Below are positions 1-6,442 of a stretch of 7,737 nucleotides of DNA, piece by piece. This stretch comes from PVC group bacterium (lineage in GTDB: Bacteria > Verrucomicrobiota > Kiritimatiellia > SS1-B-03-39 > PXDE01). Numbering within the stretch: position 1 is the first letter of the stretch; every line of letters begins with the position of its first letter. The stretch covers positions 1 through 7,737 of the forward strand of contig PXDE01000559.1 in the NCBI GenBank assembly GCA_003566475.1. The letters are read 5' to 3'. The notes beneath the pieces were generated by a model. It was not told the origin of the DNA. It ran no database searches and saw only the letters and a program-made list of their open reading frames with translations. The translations under genes were made by a program, and so were the position numbers.

Positions 1-2
1 AC

Positions 3-311
3 ATCCAGTCCCTGATCTTCGGGACGGTGTTGTTCATGGTGGGCTGCTTCCTGATGACGGTGGGCATTCTGGCCGACATGGTGAATGGCAACCGGCGCCT
101 CATGGAGAAGATCCTCATCAACCAGCGCCGAACCATGCTCCAGTCGGCCCCGCCGGCCGTCCCGCCGTTGATCCCCGAGGTCCGCCTGGGCGGCCCCGAG
201 CCCTCCACGGAGACCGCGATGGCCCGGGAGCGGTCGGACGGGGAGGCGGCCTCGGTGGATCCGGCCGGAGAGGGCGTGGTCTCCGGCTCCTCCTGGATCG
301 GCTCCTCGTAG
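3..311 (+). CDS. Glycosyltransferase family 2, membrane-anchored (C-terminal fragment)
   Basis: The 5' part lies outside the window; 102 residues remain before the TAG stop at 309-311. The fragment opens inside a hydrophobic helix (about residues 4-27, LIFGTVLFMVGCFLMTVG) that runs into ILADMVNGNRRLMEKIL. A last transmembrane helix followed by an 'ADL..aNRrLlE.iL' signature is typical of the C-terminus of GT2 enzymes of the dolichyl-phosphate-mannose-synthase-like group. Those enzymes use nucleotide sugars to glycosylate polyprenyl phosphate or a related lipid at the cytoplasmic membrane. The catalytic GT-A domain is not visible, so donor and acceptor cannot be told. After the signature comes a low-complexity tail of roughly 60 residues rich in Pro, Ala, Glu, Gly and Ser, probably disordered and cytoplasmic. 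An initiation codon inside the window (GTG at 27) is unlikely to be the real start because the helix already begins upstream. The gene converges with the GT4-formyltransferase gene, 68 bases away. Confidence 0.75.
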   Translation: MQSLIFGTVLFMVGCFLMTVGILADMVNGNRRLMEKILINQRRTMLQSAPPAVPPLIPEVRLGGPEPSTETAMARERSDGEAASVDPAGEGVVSGSSWIGSS

Positions 312-379
312 GGCCTCGGGGCGGATCCGAGCGCGTCGCGGGACCGAAGCGGGGGAGGATCGAGGACGGGCGGCGGAGG
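312..379. other. Short convergent intergenic gap, no convincing terminator
   Basis: This 68-base gap separates the ends of two converging genes. The best stem is only 5 bp (CTCGG at 315-319 with CCGAG at 327-331) and has no following T run on either strand. No intrinsic terminator can be supported. Termination may be Rho-dependent, or transcripts may overlap. Confidence 0.4.
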
Positions 380-2473
380 CTAGCGCAACGTCTGGAGGAG
401 GACGTACAGCGGCCAGGGAAGGTGGCGGAACCGGACCGCGCGCACGCCCATGCCGTCGCGGGTGGTGAAACGGAAGCACGATGGCCGGTCGGAGCGGACG
501 ATCCGGCTCACCGGGATTCTACGGCCATCGAGATCCAGCCATACCCAGTCAAAATAACGGATGCGCCGTTCCAGCTCGGCCAGGGTCACCCCGCCGGGAT
601 CACCGACCTCGCGCAGGCGTTTGAACCGACGGCGGCCGAAGTAGGTTCCTTTGCCCTCCTGCGGGAGACCGGGATCACGGTCCCGGATCCGATCCAGAAC
701 CTCGGGCAGGCGCCGGGCCGCCTCAGCCGTCTTCCGGTCCTCGGCCGCCCACCCGGGCTCAACCGCGACGGTGGCGATACCGTCCTGGAGTAGGATGGGG
801 CCGGTGTCCAGGCGCTCGTCCATGCGGTGAAACGTGAACCCGACCCGGGGCTCGCCGCGGTACAGGGCCCAGTGGGTCACCCGAAGCCCCCGGTAGTCCG
901 GAAGAATGCCGTTGTGGTAGTTCACCGCCATGTCGAACACGTCCAGCAGCTCGGGCTGGAACCGGATCAGGCAGCCCAGGGAGAGGGCCACGTCGGGCCC
1001 GCCCGGATCCCGGAGCCAGGTCAGGAAGGCCGAATCATGCAGCCCCCCGGGGGGCGGGTACCGGAGGGAGAGCCCATGCCTCCGGCAGATTCTGGCCAGG
1101 CGGCGCCTGGTCATGGGCGCGGGATCGCGCCGCGAGGGGTTGAACAGCCGGACGATCACCCATGCCGCCACGCGGCGGGCGTAGCTGCGGAGGGCGGCGC
1201 GCCGGCTCCGGTGTCCGGTGTCGATGACATCCGTCACCCGGATATCGTTCCGGAGGGCGACGGCGTCCAGAGTGGCCCGGGTGAGATCCTGAGCGAAGGC
1301 CATCCGGGAGTCGGTGAAGATGACCGCCCGGTCCGGAGGCGGCCGCTGGTAGACCGCCTCATACGCCTCGGCCACGTCCTTCCAGGTGCAGGACCGGCGC
1401 ACATGGCTCCGTGCTGATGTGCCGATGCGGGCGAGGGCCTTCGGGTCGGACAGCAGGCCGACGGCCTCGTCCAGCCATCCCGGACGGCTCGGATCGACGA
1501 TGCGCCCGTTCTCCCCGGAGGCCAGCAGGTCACGGGCGCCGCCGGTGTCGGTGGTGATCACCGGGAGGCCGGACGCCATCGCCTCGAGTACCGCGTTGGA
1601 CATGCCCTCGTGTTCGGAGAGAAGGACGAAGGCGTCCGCCTCGGCGTACAGCGCGGGCATGGCCTCGGCCGCCACCGGGCCCCGGAACTCGACCACGTCG
1701 GCGACCCCCAGCCGACCCGCCTGGTCCCGCAGCGCGTCGCGCAGCGGGCCCTGACCGGCCACGGTCAGCCGCACCGGACGGTCGATATGGCGCTTGAGAT
1801 GGGCGGCCAGGGCGATCACGAGGTCGATCCGCTTGCGGGGAATGAGCTGGGCCACCGTGAGCAGCCGCAGGGGCTCGTCGGCCGCACGTCGCCTCCGGGG
1901 GGCCTGGAACCGCTCCGCCTCCACCCCGTTGGGAACGCACAGGATGGGCCCGCCCCACGTCTGGCCGGCCAAAATCCGGAGATCCTCGCTGTTGGCCACC
2001 ACCGCCCGGGCCTCGCTCCAGACCCGGCGCAGCCGGGGGGTGGCCAGTCGCATGAGCGGATGGGACCGGGCCAGGCGGAACCCCGGAACGTCCGAGCCCC
2101 GGAGCGATACGATGTAGGGAATGCCGTGGACGGCGGAAAGCCGCCGGGCCACCTCGCCGCCCGGCCAGGAGAAGAAGGCGTGGATCCGGTCGATCTTCCG
2201 GTCGGCGAGAAGGCGCCCCGCCTCCTGGCGGGCCCGGACCGCATAGGCCTGGAGCTGGCGGAGGGTGAACGCGCCGCCGACGGTTCCGGGGATCGCCACC
2301 CGAATCACCTCCACCCCATCCTCCACTCCGCGGGAGGTGGAGGCGGATGAACCCGCCGTGACCACAACCACACCATGGCCTCTCCGCGCCAGCTCCCGGC
2401 AGAGGCTGGCGCAGGCATGGGACGCCCCGCCGGCGACCGGAGGATACTCCTGGTTAAGGACAAGCAGGTTCAT
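380..2473 (-). CDS. Fusion protein: GT4 glycosyltransferase + formyltransferase
   Basis: The protein has 697 residues and two enzymes. Residues 1-376 form a GT-B fold GT4 glycosyltransferase: N-terminal MNLLVLNQEYPPVAGGA with the Gly-rich loop, PNGVE at 181-185, K214 in the 'PRKRID' loop, and the EX7E donor-binding pair E289/E297 in EHEGMSNAVLEAM, followed by SGLPVITTDTGG. Residues from about 381 to 600 form a 10-formyl-THF-dependent formyltransferase domain. It has NYHNGILPDYRG at 518-529 with catalytic N518 and H520, and the catalytic aspartate D556 in DERLDTGPIL. Residues 605-697 resemble the small C-terminal domain of sugar or Met-tRNA formyltransferases. The likely substrate is an amino sugar in a cytoplasmic glycan or nucleotide sugar (inference); Met-tRNA is improbable given the fusion and context. 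The start is the ATG at 2473-2471, which overlaps the upstream TGA as ATGA, so translational coupling is expected. No clear Shine-Dalgarno is seen. The frame stays open further upstream, but that is antisense noise in GC-rich DNA: GT4 homology begins exactly at this Met. Confidence 0.9.
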   Translation of the reverse strand: MNLLVLNQEYPPVAGGASHACASLCRELARRGHGVVVVTAGSSASTSRGVEDGVEVIRVAIPGTVGGAFTLRQLQAYAVRARQEAGRLLADRKIDRIHAFFSWPGGEVARRLSAVHGIPYIVSLRGSDVPGFRLARSHPLMRLATPRLRRVWSEARAVVANSEDLRILAGQTWGGPILCVPNGVEAERFQAPRRRRAADEPLRLLTVAQLIPRKRIDLVIALAAHLKRHIDRPVRLTVAGQGPLRDALRDQAGRLGVADVVEFRGPVAAEAMPALYAEADAFVLLSEHEGMSNAVLEAMASGLPVITTDTGGARDLLASGENGRIVDPSRPGWLDEAVGLLSDPKALARIGTSARSHVRRSCTWKDVAEAYEAVYQRPPPDRAVIFTDSRMAFAQDLTRATLDAVALRNDIRVTDVIDTGHRSRRAALRSYARRVAAWVIVRLFNPSRRDPAPMTRRRLARICRRHGLSLRYPPPGGLHDSAFLTWLRDPGGPDVALSLGCLIRFQPELLDVFDMAVNYHNGILPDYRGLRVTHWALYRGEPRVGFTFHRMDERLDTGPILLQDGIATVAVEPGWAAEDRKTAEAARRLPEVLDRIRDRDPGLPQEGKGTYFGRRRFKRLREVGDPGGVTLAELERRIRYFDWVWLDLDGRRIPVSRIVRSDRPSCFRFTTRDGMGVRAVRFRHLPWPLYVLLQTLR

Positions 2474-3693
2474 GTCGGGCCAGAGCCGAGGCCAGACTGA
2501 AGCGCCTCGCGGTAGGGGCGGGCCGCCGACTCGGGATCCGGGCCGGCGTCGTGAAGGGCCTCGCGAACCCGTTCCCGGTCGCGGAGCAAGGCCCGGATCA
2601 TGGCCTCCATGCGGGCGGCACCATCGGGGGCGGCGGCGGCGGCGATGTCGAGGGTGCGGTCGCCCTGACCGAACGCCTGAAACAGCTCGGTGACCTTCGG
2701 CACGTGAGGAAAGGCGACCGAGGGGACGCCCATGGACAGGGCGAGCAGAGCGGCATGCATCCGGACGCTGACGAACAGGTCGCACAGGCCGGCCAGGGCC
2801 TTGGCCAGGGTCGCGTCGCCGTCCAGCGGGACCATGGTCACCGGCAGGCCCGCGCGCTCGGCGAGGCGGGCGCCCCAGCGGGAGTCGCGTTCGCCCTCCC
2901 AGTTCACCATGGGGAAGAAGAGGAGCCGGACCTGGACGTCGCCGAAGGCGTTTCGCATCGCGACGGCCAGGTTGTCGAGGAACCGGAGGAACCGGGGATC
3001 GCCCTGGGCCCGCGCGGCTTTGCGGGCATAGGGTAGGATCCGTCGGGATCCCAGATGGAACCATTGGCGGACATTCACCCCCACCCAGAGCTCGCCGGGG
3101 GCGGGTTCGATTCCGGCCTGACGGCGAAGGTGGTCCAGGGCCTCGTCCCGATCCGCCGGTCCCAGCAGCACCACCGGGTCGGGGGCCTGGTCCACCCGCA
3201 GATCCCGGGGGCCGAGGGTTCTCGCCCACTCGCAGGAGGTGGGGTCGCGGCCCACGAACCGGCTCAGGCCGCTCAGCGCCCGGGCGGCCAGGAACCGACC
3301 TGGCCGAGTCCGGAGGGGGCCGATCCCCACCCCCAGCCCCACCACCGGACGGCCCAGCCCCCGTCGCACCCACAGGAGCACGGTGGCCCAGTAGAGATTT
3401 TTCACCAGGCTGGAGTCATCCTGGAGAAGCTGGCCGCCCCCCCAGACGACCAGATCCATGGCCCGGATCTCCCGGGCCCGCCAGACCAGCGATAAGGCGT
3501 TGGGACCCAGGATGTCCGCGGCGAACTCGCGGCGGTCCCGGTCGGGAGTCTTGGACAGGATCGACACCCGGGCCCCCGGCCAGATGCGGCGGATCTGCTG
3601 GATCAGAGCGGCCCGGATCGCGCGGTCGCCCAGATTGGCGCGGACATCGCCGGCGAGAAGGAGCAGGCGGGGAGCGGAGGGGGAATCAGCCAT
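2470..3693 (-). CDS. Polysaccharide pyruvyl transferase family protein
   Basis: This 407-residue protein has the hallmarks of the polysaccharide pyruvyl transferase family (CsaB/WcaK/ExoV-like), which ketal-links pyruvate from phosphoenolpyruvate to a sugar of an exopolysaccharide or cell-wall glycan. Residues 15-24 read GDVRANLGDR, the N-terminal 'G...N.GD' loop. Residues 84-92 are WGGGQLLQD. Residues 147-153 are VGRDPTS, followed by PDPVVLL. The C-terminal half has VSVRMHAALLALSMGVPSVAF at 308-328, with H313 in the family's conserved R-x-H position. There is no signal peptide or membrane helix, so it is probably cytoplasmic. Some family members are not proven pyruvyl transferases, so the exact reaction is less certain than the family. 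The ATG at 3693 is the only Met near the conserved N-terminus, although no purine-rich ribosome site precedes it. It lies 37 bases after CapK-A and overlaps the GT4-formyltransferase by 4 bases, so the three probably form one transcription unit. Confidence 0.87.
   Translation of the reverse strand: MADSPSAPRLLLLAGDVRANLGDRAIRAALIQQIRRIWPGARVSILSKTPDRDRREFAADILGPNALSLVWRAREIRAMDLVVWGGGQLLQDDSSLVKNLYWATVLLWVRRGLGRPVVGLGVGIGPLRTRPGRFLAARALSGLSRFVGRDPTSCEWARTLGPRDLRVDQAPDPVVLLGPADRDEALDHLRRQAGIEPAPGELWVGVNVRQWFHLGSRRILPYARKAARAQGDPRFLRFLDNLAVAMRNAFGDVQVRLLFFPMVNWEGERDSRWGARLAERAGLPVTMVPLDGDATLAKALAGLCDLFVSVRMHAALLALSMGVPSVAFPHVPKVTELFQAFGQGDRTLDIAAAAAPDGAARMEAMIRALLRDRERVREALHDAGPDPESAARPYREALQSGLGSGPT
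2629..2643. repeat. (GGC)5 trinucleotide run inside the pyruvyl transferase gene
   Basis: Five tandem GGC units (GCC on the coding strand) encode the alanine stretch at about residues 351-355, in a linker before the C-terminal helix. It is the longest perfect trinucleotide run noticed. Changes by whole units would leave the frame intact. Confidence 0.6.
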
Positions 3694-3730
3694 AGGTGTC
3701 CGGGAGGCTAGAGGCGTCGCGGGCGGCAGG
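3694..3730 (-). other. Short spacer between CapK-A and the pyruvyl transferase gene
   Basis: This 37-base gap in the minus-strand run has no visible terminator, promoter-like boxes or Shine-Dalgarno for the downstream ATG. It fits co-transcription of the flanking genes. Confidence 0.4.
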
Positions 3731-5083
3731 TCAAGCGAGGTGGCCTGCTTCCTCCGTCTCCCGCTGGCTCACCTTGCTGATGATGGGCCGGATCTTGCCG
3801 TTGGGGTCGGGGGGGATGACCTCCAGCCGCTCGACCTCGACCCGATGGGCGCCCAGGTGGGCCGTGAAATGGGCCTTGGTCTCCTCGGGAACGCGGTCGG
3901 CCCCCTCGCCATGGAGCACCACCTGCACCCGGATGTGCCCGAGCGCCTCCTCGATGATCCGGCACTGGATCACGGAGCGGGCGGCTTCCGGGGTCATGCT
4001 CTTGATCCAGCGGGACATCCGGCCGGTCACGACATGGCCGTCGGCGTGGTGAAGCAGTTCCAGGGTCCGTCCCTCGATGCGCCGGATGGAGGCGCCCCGC
4101 CATCCGCATGGGCAGGGCTCCCGGGTGATCACGATCCGGTCGCCAAGCTGATAGCGGATAAGGGGCATGGCCCGGGCCGGGAAGCAGGTGACCAGCGCCT
4201 CGCCCTCGGTCTCGTCGGGAACCGGAACTCCGTCCCTGACCGCCTCGATCCAGAGATCTCGGTAGCGGAGGTGGAGAAGGGGACTGCGGGCGCAGGGATG
4301 GGCGAGGTATCCGACCTCATTGGCCCCGTAGATATTGTAGATGGGGGCCCGGAAGAAGTCGTGCAGGTGGTCGCGGACCGGATCGGTGAGCATCTCGCCC
4401 AGCGACACCAGGGCCCGGATCCGGGGGCGGGATTCCCCCGAGCGGACCCAGTTCCGGACCAGATTGACATAGGTGCTGGGCATGGAGTTGAGGACATCCG
4501 GCCGCCGGTCCCGGATGGTGGCGACGGCCTCATCCAGCGTGCATTGGCTGTGCCACCGGCGCATGAGCCGGCTGAACTTCCGGGCCCGCCCGTAACCGAC
4601 ATGGAGGGTGCGACGGGGCGGGATCAGGCCCAGCCGGAACACGGTGCGCAACATGGTGATCGCGCGGCGGCTATGTTCCGCCGGGTCCATGAAGACCTCC
4701 ATGGGGGTTCCGGTGGAGCCGGAAGTCTGGTGGCTGCGCAGGGCGGTCCGGTCGGCATCGGTGGCCACATAGCGGTTCGGCCCGGCCCGCCGCAGCTTCG
4801 CCTTGTCGAGGGGCGGAATCCGGGCGATGTCCTCGAGTCCGCGGATGTCGTCCGGGCCGAGGCCGGCCTCCTCCAGATGGTCGCGGTAGGCGGGGATCCG
4901 CGCCCAGGCATGCCGGATCGCTTCGCGGAGCTGTTCGCCCTGCCATCGGGCCAGACGGTCGGCCGGCCACCGATCCATGAGAAGCTGGCGGCGGAGTTCG
5001 GGAAGGTGGGACATGGGCAAAGGACCGGGGCGGCGGGTTGTCGCTTGTCGGAAGCGCGGGTTTCGGGGATCGTACCGGGACAT
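3731..5083 (-). CDS. PaaK/CapK-family adenylate-forming ligase (CapK-A)
   Basis: This 450-residue protein of the ANL superfamily, phenylacetate-CoA ligase/CapK branch, activates a carboxylic acid with ATP to an acyl-adenylate, usually then transferred to a thiol. Visible motifs are the nucleotide loop TSGSTGTP (120-127), YGANEVG (252-258), RYQLGD (310-315), and DPNGKI near the C-terminus with the probable catalytic lysine K430. CPCGWRG at 324-330 plus C264 and H271 may bind zinc (inference). The acid substrate cannot be read from sequence. CapK-type proteins are known near capsule genes but their role there is poorly defined. Two starts are possible. The ATG at 5083 has a GAGGA Shine-Dalgarno 4 bases upstream; the ATG at 5014 gives 427 residues starting MSHLPELRRQ, which fits the usual family N-terminus but lacks a ribosome site. 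The first 23 residues of the longer form look unconserved. It heads the minus-strand run with the pyruvyl transferase and GT4-formyltransferase. Confidence 0.88.
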   Translation of the reverse strand: MSRYDPRNPRFRQATTRRPGPLPMSHLPELRRQLLMDRWPADRLARWQGEQLREAIRHAWARIPAYRDHLEEAGLGPDDIRGLEDIARIPPLDKAKLRRAGPNRYVATDADRTALRSHQTSGSTGTPMEVFMDPAEHSRRAITMLRTVFRLGLIPPRRTLHVGYGRARKFSRLMRRWHSQCTLDEAVATIRDRRPDVLNSMPSTYVNLVRNWVRSGESRPRIRALVSLGEMLTDPVRDHLHDFFRAPIYNIYGANEVGYLAHPCARSPLLHLRYRDLWIEAVRDGVPVPDETEGEALVTCFPARAMPLIRYQLGDRIVITREPCPCGWRGASIRRIEGRTLELLHHADGHVVTGRMSRWIKSMTPEAARSVIQCRIIEEALGHIRVQVVLHGEGADRVPEETKAHFTAHLGAHRVEVERLEVIPPDPNGKIRPIISKVSQRETEEAGHLA

Positions 5084-5098
5084 GAAGTCCTCGACAAG
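5037..5098. promoter_or_regulatory. Shared divergent control region with TTGTCG boxes (tentative)
   Basis: TTGTCG occurs at 5038-5043 and 5045-5050 on the plus strand. Its inverted copy CGACAA is at 5092-5097, making a 7-bp inverted repeat, CTTGTCG (5044-5050) with CGACAAG (5092-5098). On the minus strand TTGTCG (5097-5092) is followed after exactly 17 bases by TACGAT (5074-5069), a 4/6 plus 4/6 match to a sigma-70 promoter that would suit a CapK-A start at 5014. On the plus strand TTGTCG (5045-5050) is followed after 17 bases by GATCGT (5068-5073), a weaker 3/6 match at -10, suiting CapK-B. The two -10 boxes would overlap, so polymerases would compete. Boxes this weak occur by chance; the repeats themselves are directly visible. 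Confidence 0.3.
5088..5092 (-). promoter_or_regulatory. Candidate ribosome binding site for the long form of CapK-A
   Basis: On the minus strand GAGGA is followed by CTTC and the ATG at 5083. This is the main reason to prefer that start over the ATG at 5014, which has no purine-rich stretch in front of it. Confidence 0.45.
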
Positions 5099-5106
5099 GG
5101 TGCGGC

Positions 5107-5111
5107 GGAGG
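5107..5111 (+). promoter_or_regulatory. Ribosome binding site deciding the CapK-B start
   Basis: GGAGG lies five bases before the GTG at 5117. Of the in-frame GTG codons at 5111, 5117 and 5126, only 5117 has ideal spacing to it. Confidence 0.65.
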
Positions 5112-5116
5112 TGCGG

Positions 5117-6436
5117 GTGGCGCGGGTGAAGGCATGGTGGCGGGCGCTCGGCGCATGGCCGGACACAGAGGCGGCTCAGGAACGGGTGGCGGGCCGCGCC
5201 CTCGATGTTCTCCTGCGGACTGCGGCGGAGCGCCCCTACTACCGCGAGATGCTCGCCGCCGCCGGCGTGCGTCCGGCCGACCTGCGGAGCCCGCGCGACC
5301 TGGAGCGCCTTCCCGTCCTTTCCCGGGCCATGGTGATCGCGCGTGCCGCCGACCTGATGGGACGGGCGCCCCGGCCCGGCCTGGACCGCGTGGAACGGAC
5401 CAACGGCACCACCGGCGAACCTCTGGTGCTCCACGCCGCTCCCGCCGAACTGCGGCACAAGCACATGCTCTGGTTCGGGGGCTACCTCCGGCACGGGCTC
5501 CGCCCCTGGCATCGCCAGGCCAAGATGATGATGGGCGCATCGATCCCCCGGACGGGCTGGGGGTTTCAGAAGGCCGGCCTGTTCCGCCGGCAGTATCTGG
5601 CGGTGGCCGAGCCCACGGCGGTGAAGGTGGAATGGCTCCGCACCGTGCGTCCCGACGCCCTGTTCGCCTGGGGGTCGGTGCTTACCGAGATGGCGCTGCA
5701 CCTGGAGGACCGGGACGAGAGCTTTCCGATCCCGCTGGTGGTGAGTTCCTCCGAGGCGGTGCAGGCGCCGGTGGTCCGGCGTCGGCTGGCCCTCCGTCTG
5801 ATCGATGTGTACGGCGCCATGGAGACCGGGCCCCTGGCCTGGGCCTGCCCGGCTGGAGGCGGCTACCACCTCGACTCCCGGGGCGCATGGGTGGAACTCC
5901 TGGACGACGCGGGCCGTCCGGCCCGCCAGGGACGGGTCGTGTGCACCGTGTGGTGGCGGCGGACGGTGCCCCTGATCCGCTACGACCTGGGCGATCTGGC
6001 GGTCTGGGGCGAGGGCCCCTGTGCCTGCGGCTGGCGCGGCCGCTGGTTCCGGTCCCTGGAGGGGCGTGTGGTCGAACTGCTCGAGCTGCCGTCGGGCGCC
6101 CGCGTGACCCTCGGCGTCGTGGGCTCCTCCCTCCGCGGTCTGGACGGCATTCGCCAGTATCAGATGGTGCAGATCACCCCGTCGGACCTCCGGCTGCGGC
6201 TGCGGGTTGGGCCGGAGTTCTCGCCCGCGATCCGAAGAGAGGCGGAGACGCGCCTGCGGTCCCACCTGGACGATTCGATCTCGCTCCGGGTGGACGTCGT
6301 GGACTCGATCTATCGGCCTCCCGAGGGCAAGCTGCCGCCGGTGGTGACCTTCGGAAGGATATCCGCCATGCGGGCCCAGGGCCTGAATCCTGAACGATTG
6401 CTTTTCCCCGAAGGGGTCGAGGCCTCGCCACGCTGA
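5117..6436 (+). CDS. PaaK/CapK-family adenylate-forming ligase (CapK-B)
   Basis: This 439-residue protein is a second member of the phenylacetate-CoA ligase/CapK branch of the ANL superfamily, transcribed divergently from CapK-A. Motifs in order are the nucleotide loop TNGTTGEP (95-102), YGAMETG (232-238), RYDLGD (288-293), CACGWRG (302-308), and PEGKLPP with probable catalytic lysine K405. C244 and H251 sit at the same spacing as C264 and H271 of CapK-A. The two proteins align through CxCGWRG and the following EGR..ELL block but differ widely elsewhere, including the region between nucleotide loop and YGA motif that usually forms the acid pocket. Different acids are therefore likely (inference). 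GTG at 5117 is chosen because of its GGAGG; GTG at 5126 is the main alternative. The frame stays open far upstream across CapK-A, which is an antisense artefact. Only 33 bases separate it from the long CapK-A start, and its stop lies 6 bases from the converging chorismate gene. Confidence 0.88.
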   Translation: MARVKAWWRALGAWPDTEAAQERVAGRALDVLLRTAAERPYYREMLAAAGVRPADLRSPRDLERLPVLSRAMVIARAADLMGRAPRPGLDRVERTNGTTGEPLVLHAAPAELRHKHMLWFGGYLRHGLRPWHRQAKMMMGASIPRTGWGFQKAGLFRRQYLAVAEPTAVKVEWLRTVRPDALFAWGSVLTEMALHLEDRDESFPIPLVVSSSEAVQAPVVRRRLALRLIDVYGAMETGPLAWACPAGGGYHLDSRGAWVELLDDAGRPARQGRVVCTVWWRRTVPLIRYDLGDLAVWGEGPCACGWRGRWFRSLEGRVVELLELPSGARVTLGVVGSSLRGLDGIRQYQMVQITPSDLRLRLRVGPEFSPAIRREAETRLRSHLDDSISLRVDVVDSIYRPPEGKLPPVVTFGRISAMRAQGLNPERLLFPEGVEASPR

Positions 6437-6442
6437 ACCCGG

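Noticed and set aside
315..331. 5-bp stem CTCGG/CCGAG as a terminator between converging genes
   Set aside because: The stem is short and no T run follows on either strand.
422..2350. Several plus-strand open frames of 84-246 codons opposite the fusion gene
   Set aside because: All are shadows of the GT4-formyltransferase gene, with no motifs or ribosome sites.
380..2473. Formyltransferase half as Met-tRNA formyltransferase (fmt)
   Set aside because: Fmt is a stand-alone housekeeping enzyme, normally near def. Fusion to a GT4 domain and the glycan neighbours favour an amino-sugar substrate.
2474..3373. Upstream extension of the GT4-formyltransferase frame by 300 codons
   Set aside because: It lies in another frame of the well-supported pyruvyl transferase gene, is Arg/Pro/Gly-rich with no domain, and GT4 homology starts at the Met at 2473.
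3458..5116. Long plus-strand open frame preceding CapK-B
   Set aside because: It is antisense to CapK-A and the pyruvyl transferase; the absence of stops comes from high GC content, and recognisable protein begins only at about 5117.
5084..6265. Long minus-strand extension of the CapK-A frame across CapK-B
   Set aside because: It is antisense to CapK-B, rich in His/Pro/Gly/Arg with no domain, and ends where CapK-A begins.
6406..6416. CCCC-GAA-GGGG hairpin as a terminator
   Set aside because: The stem is only 4 bp and lies inside CapK-B. T bases precede it and A bases follow it in the wrong sense for both strands.
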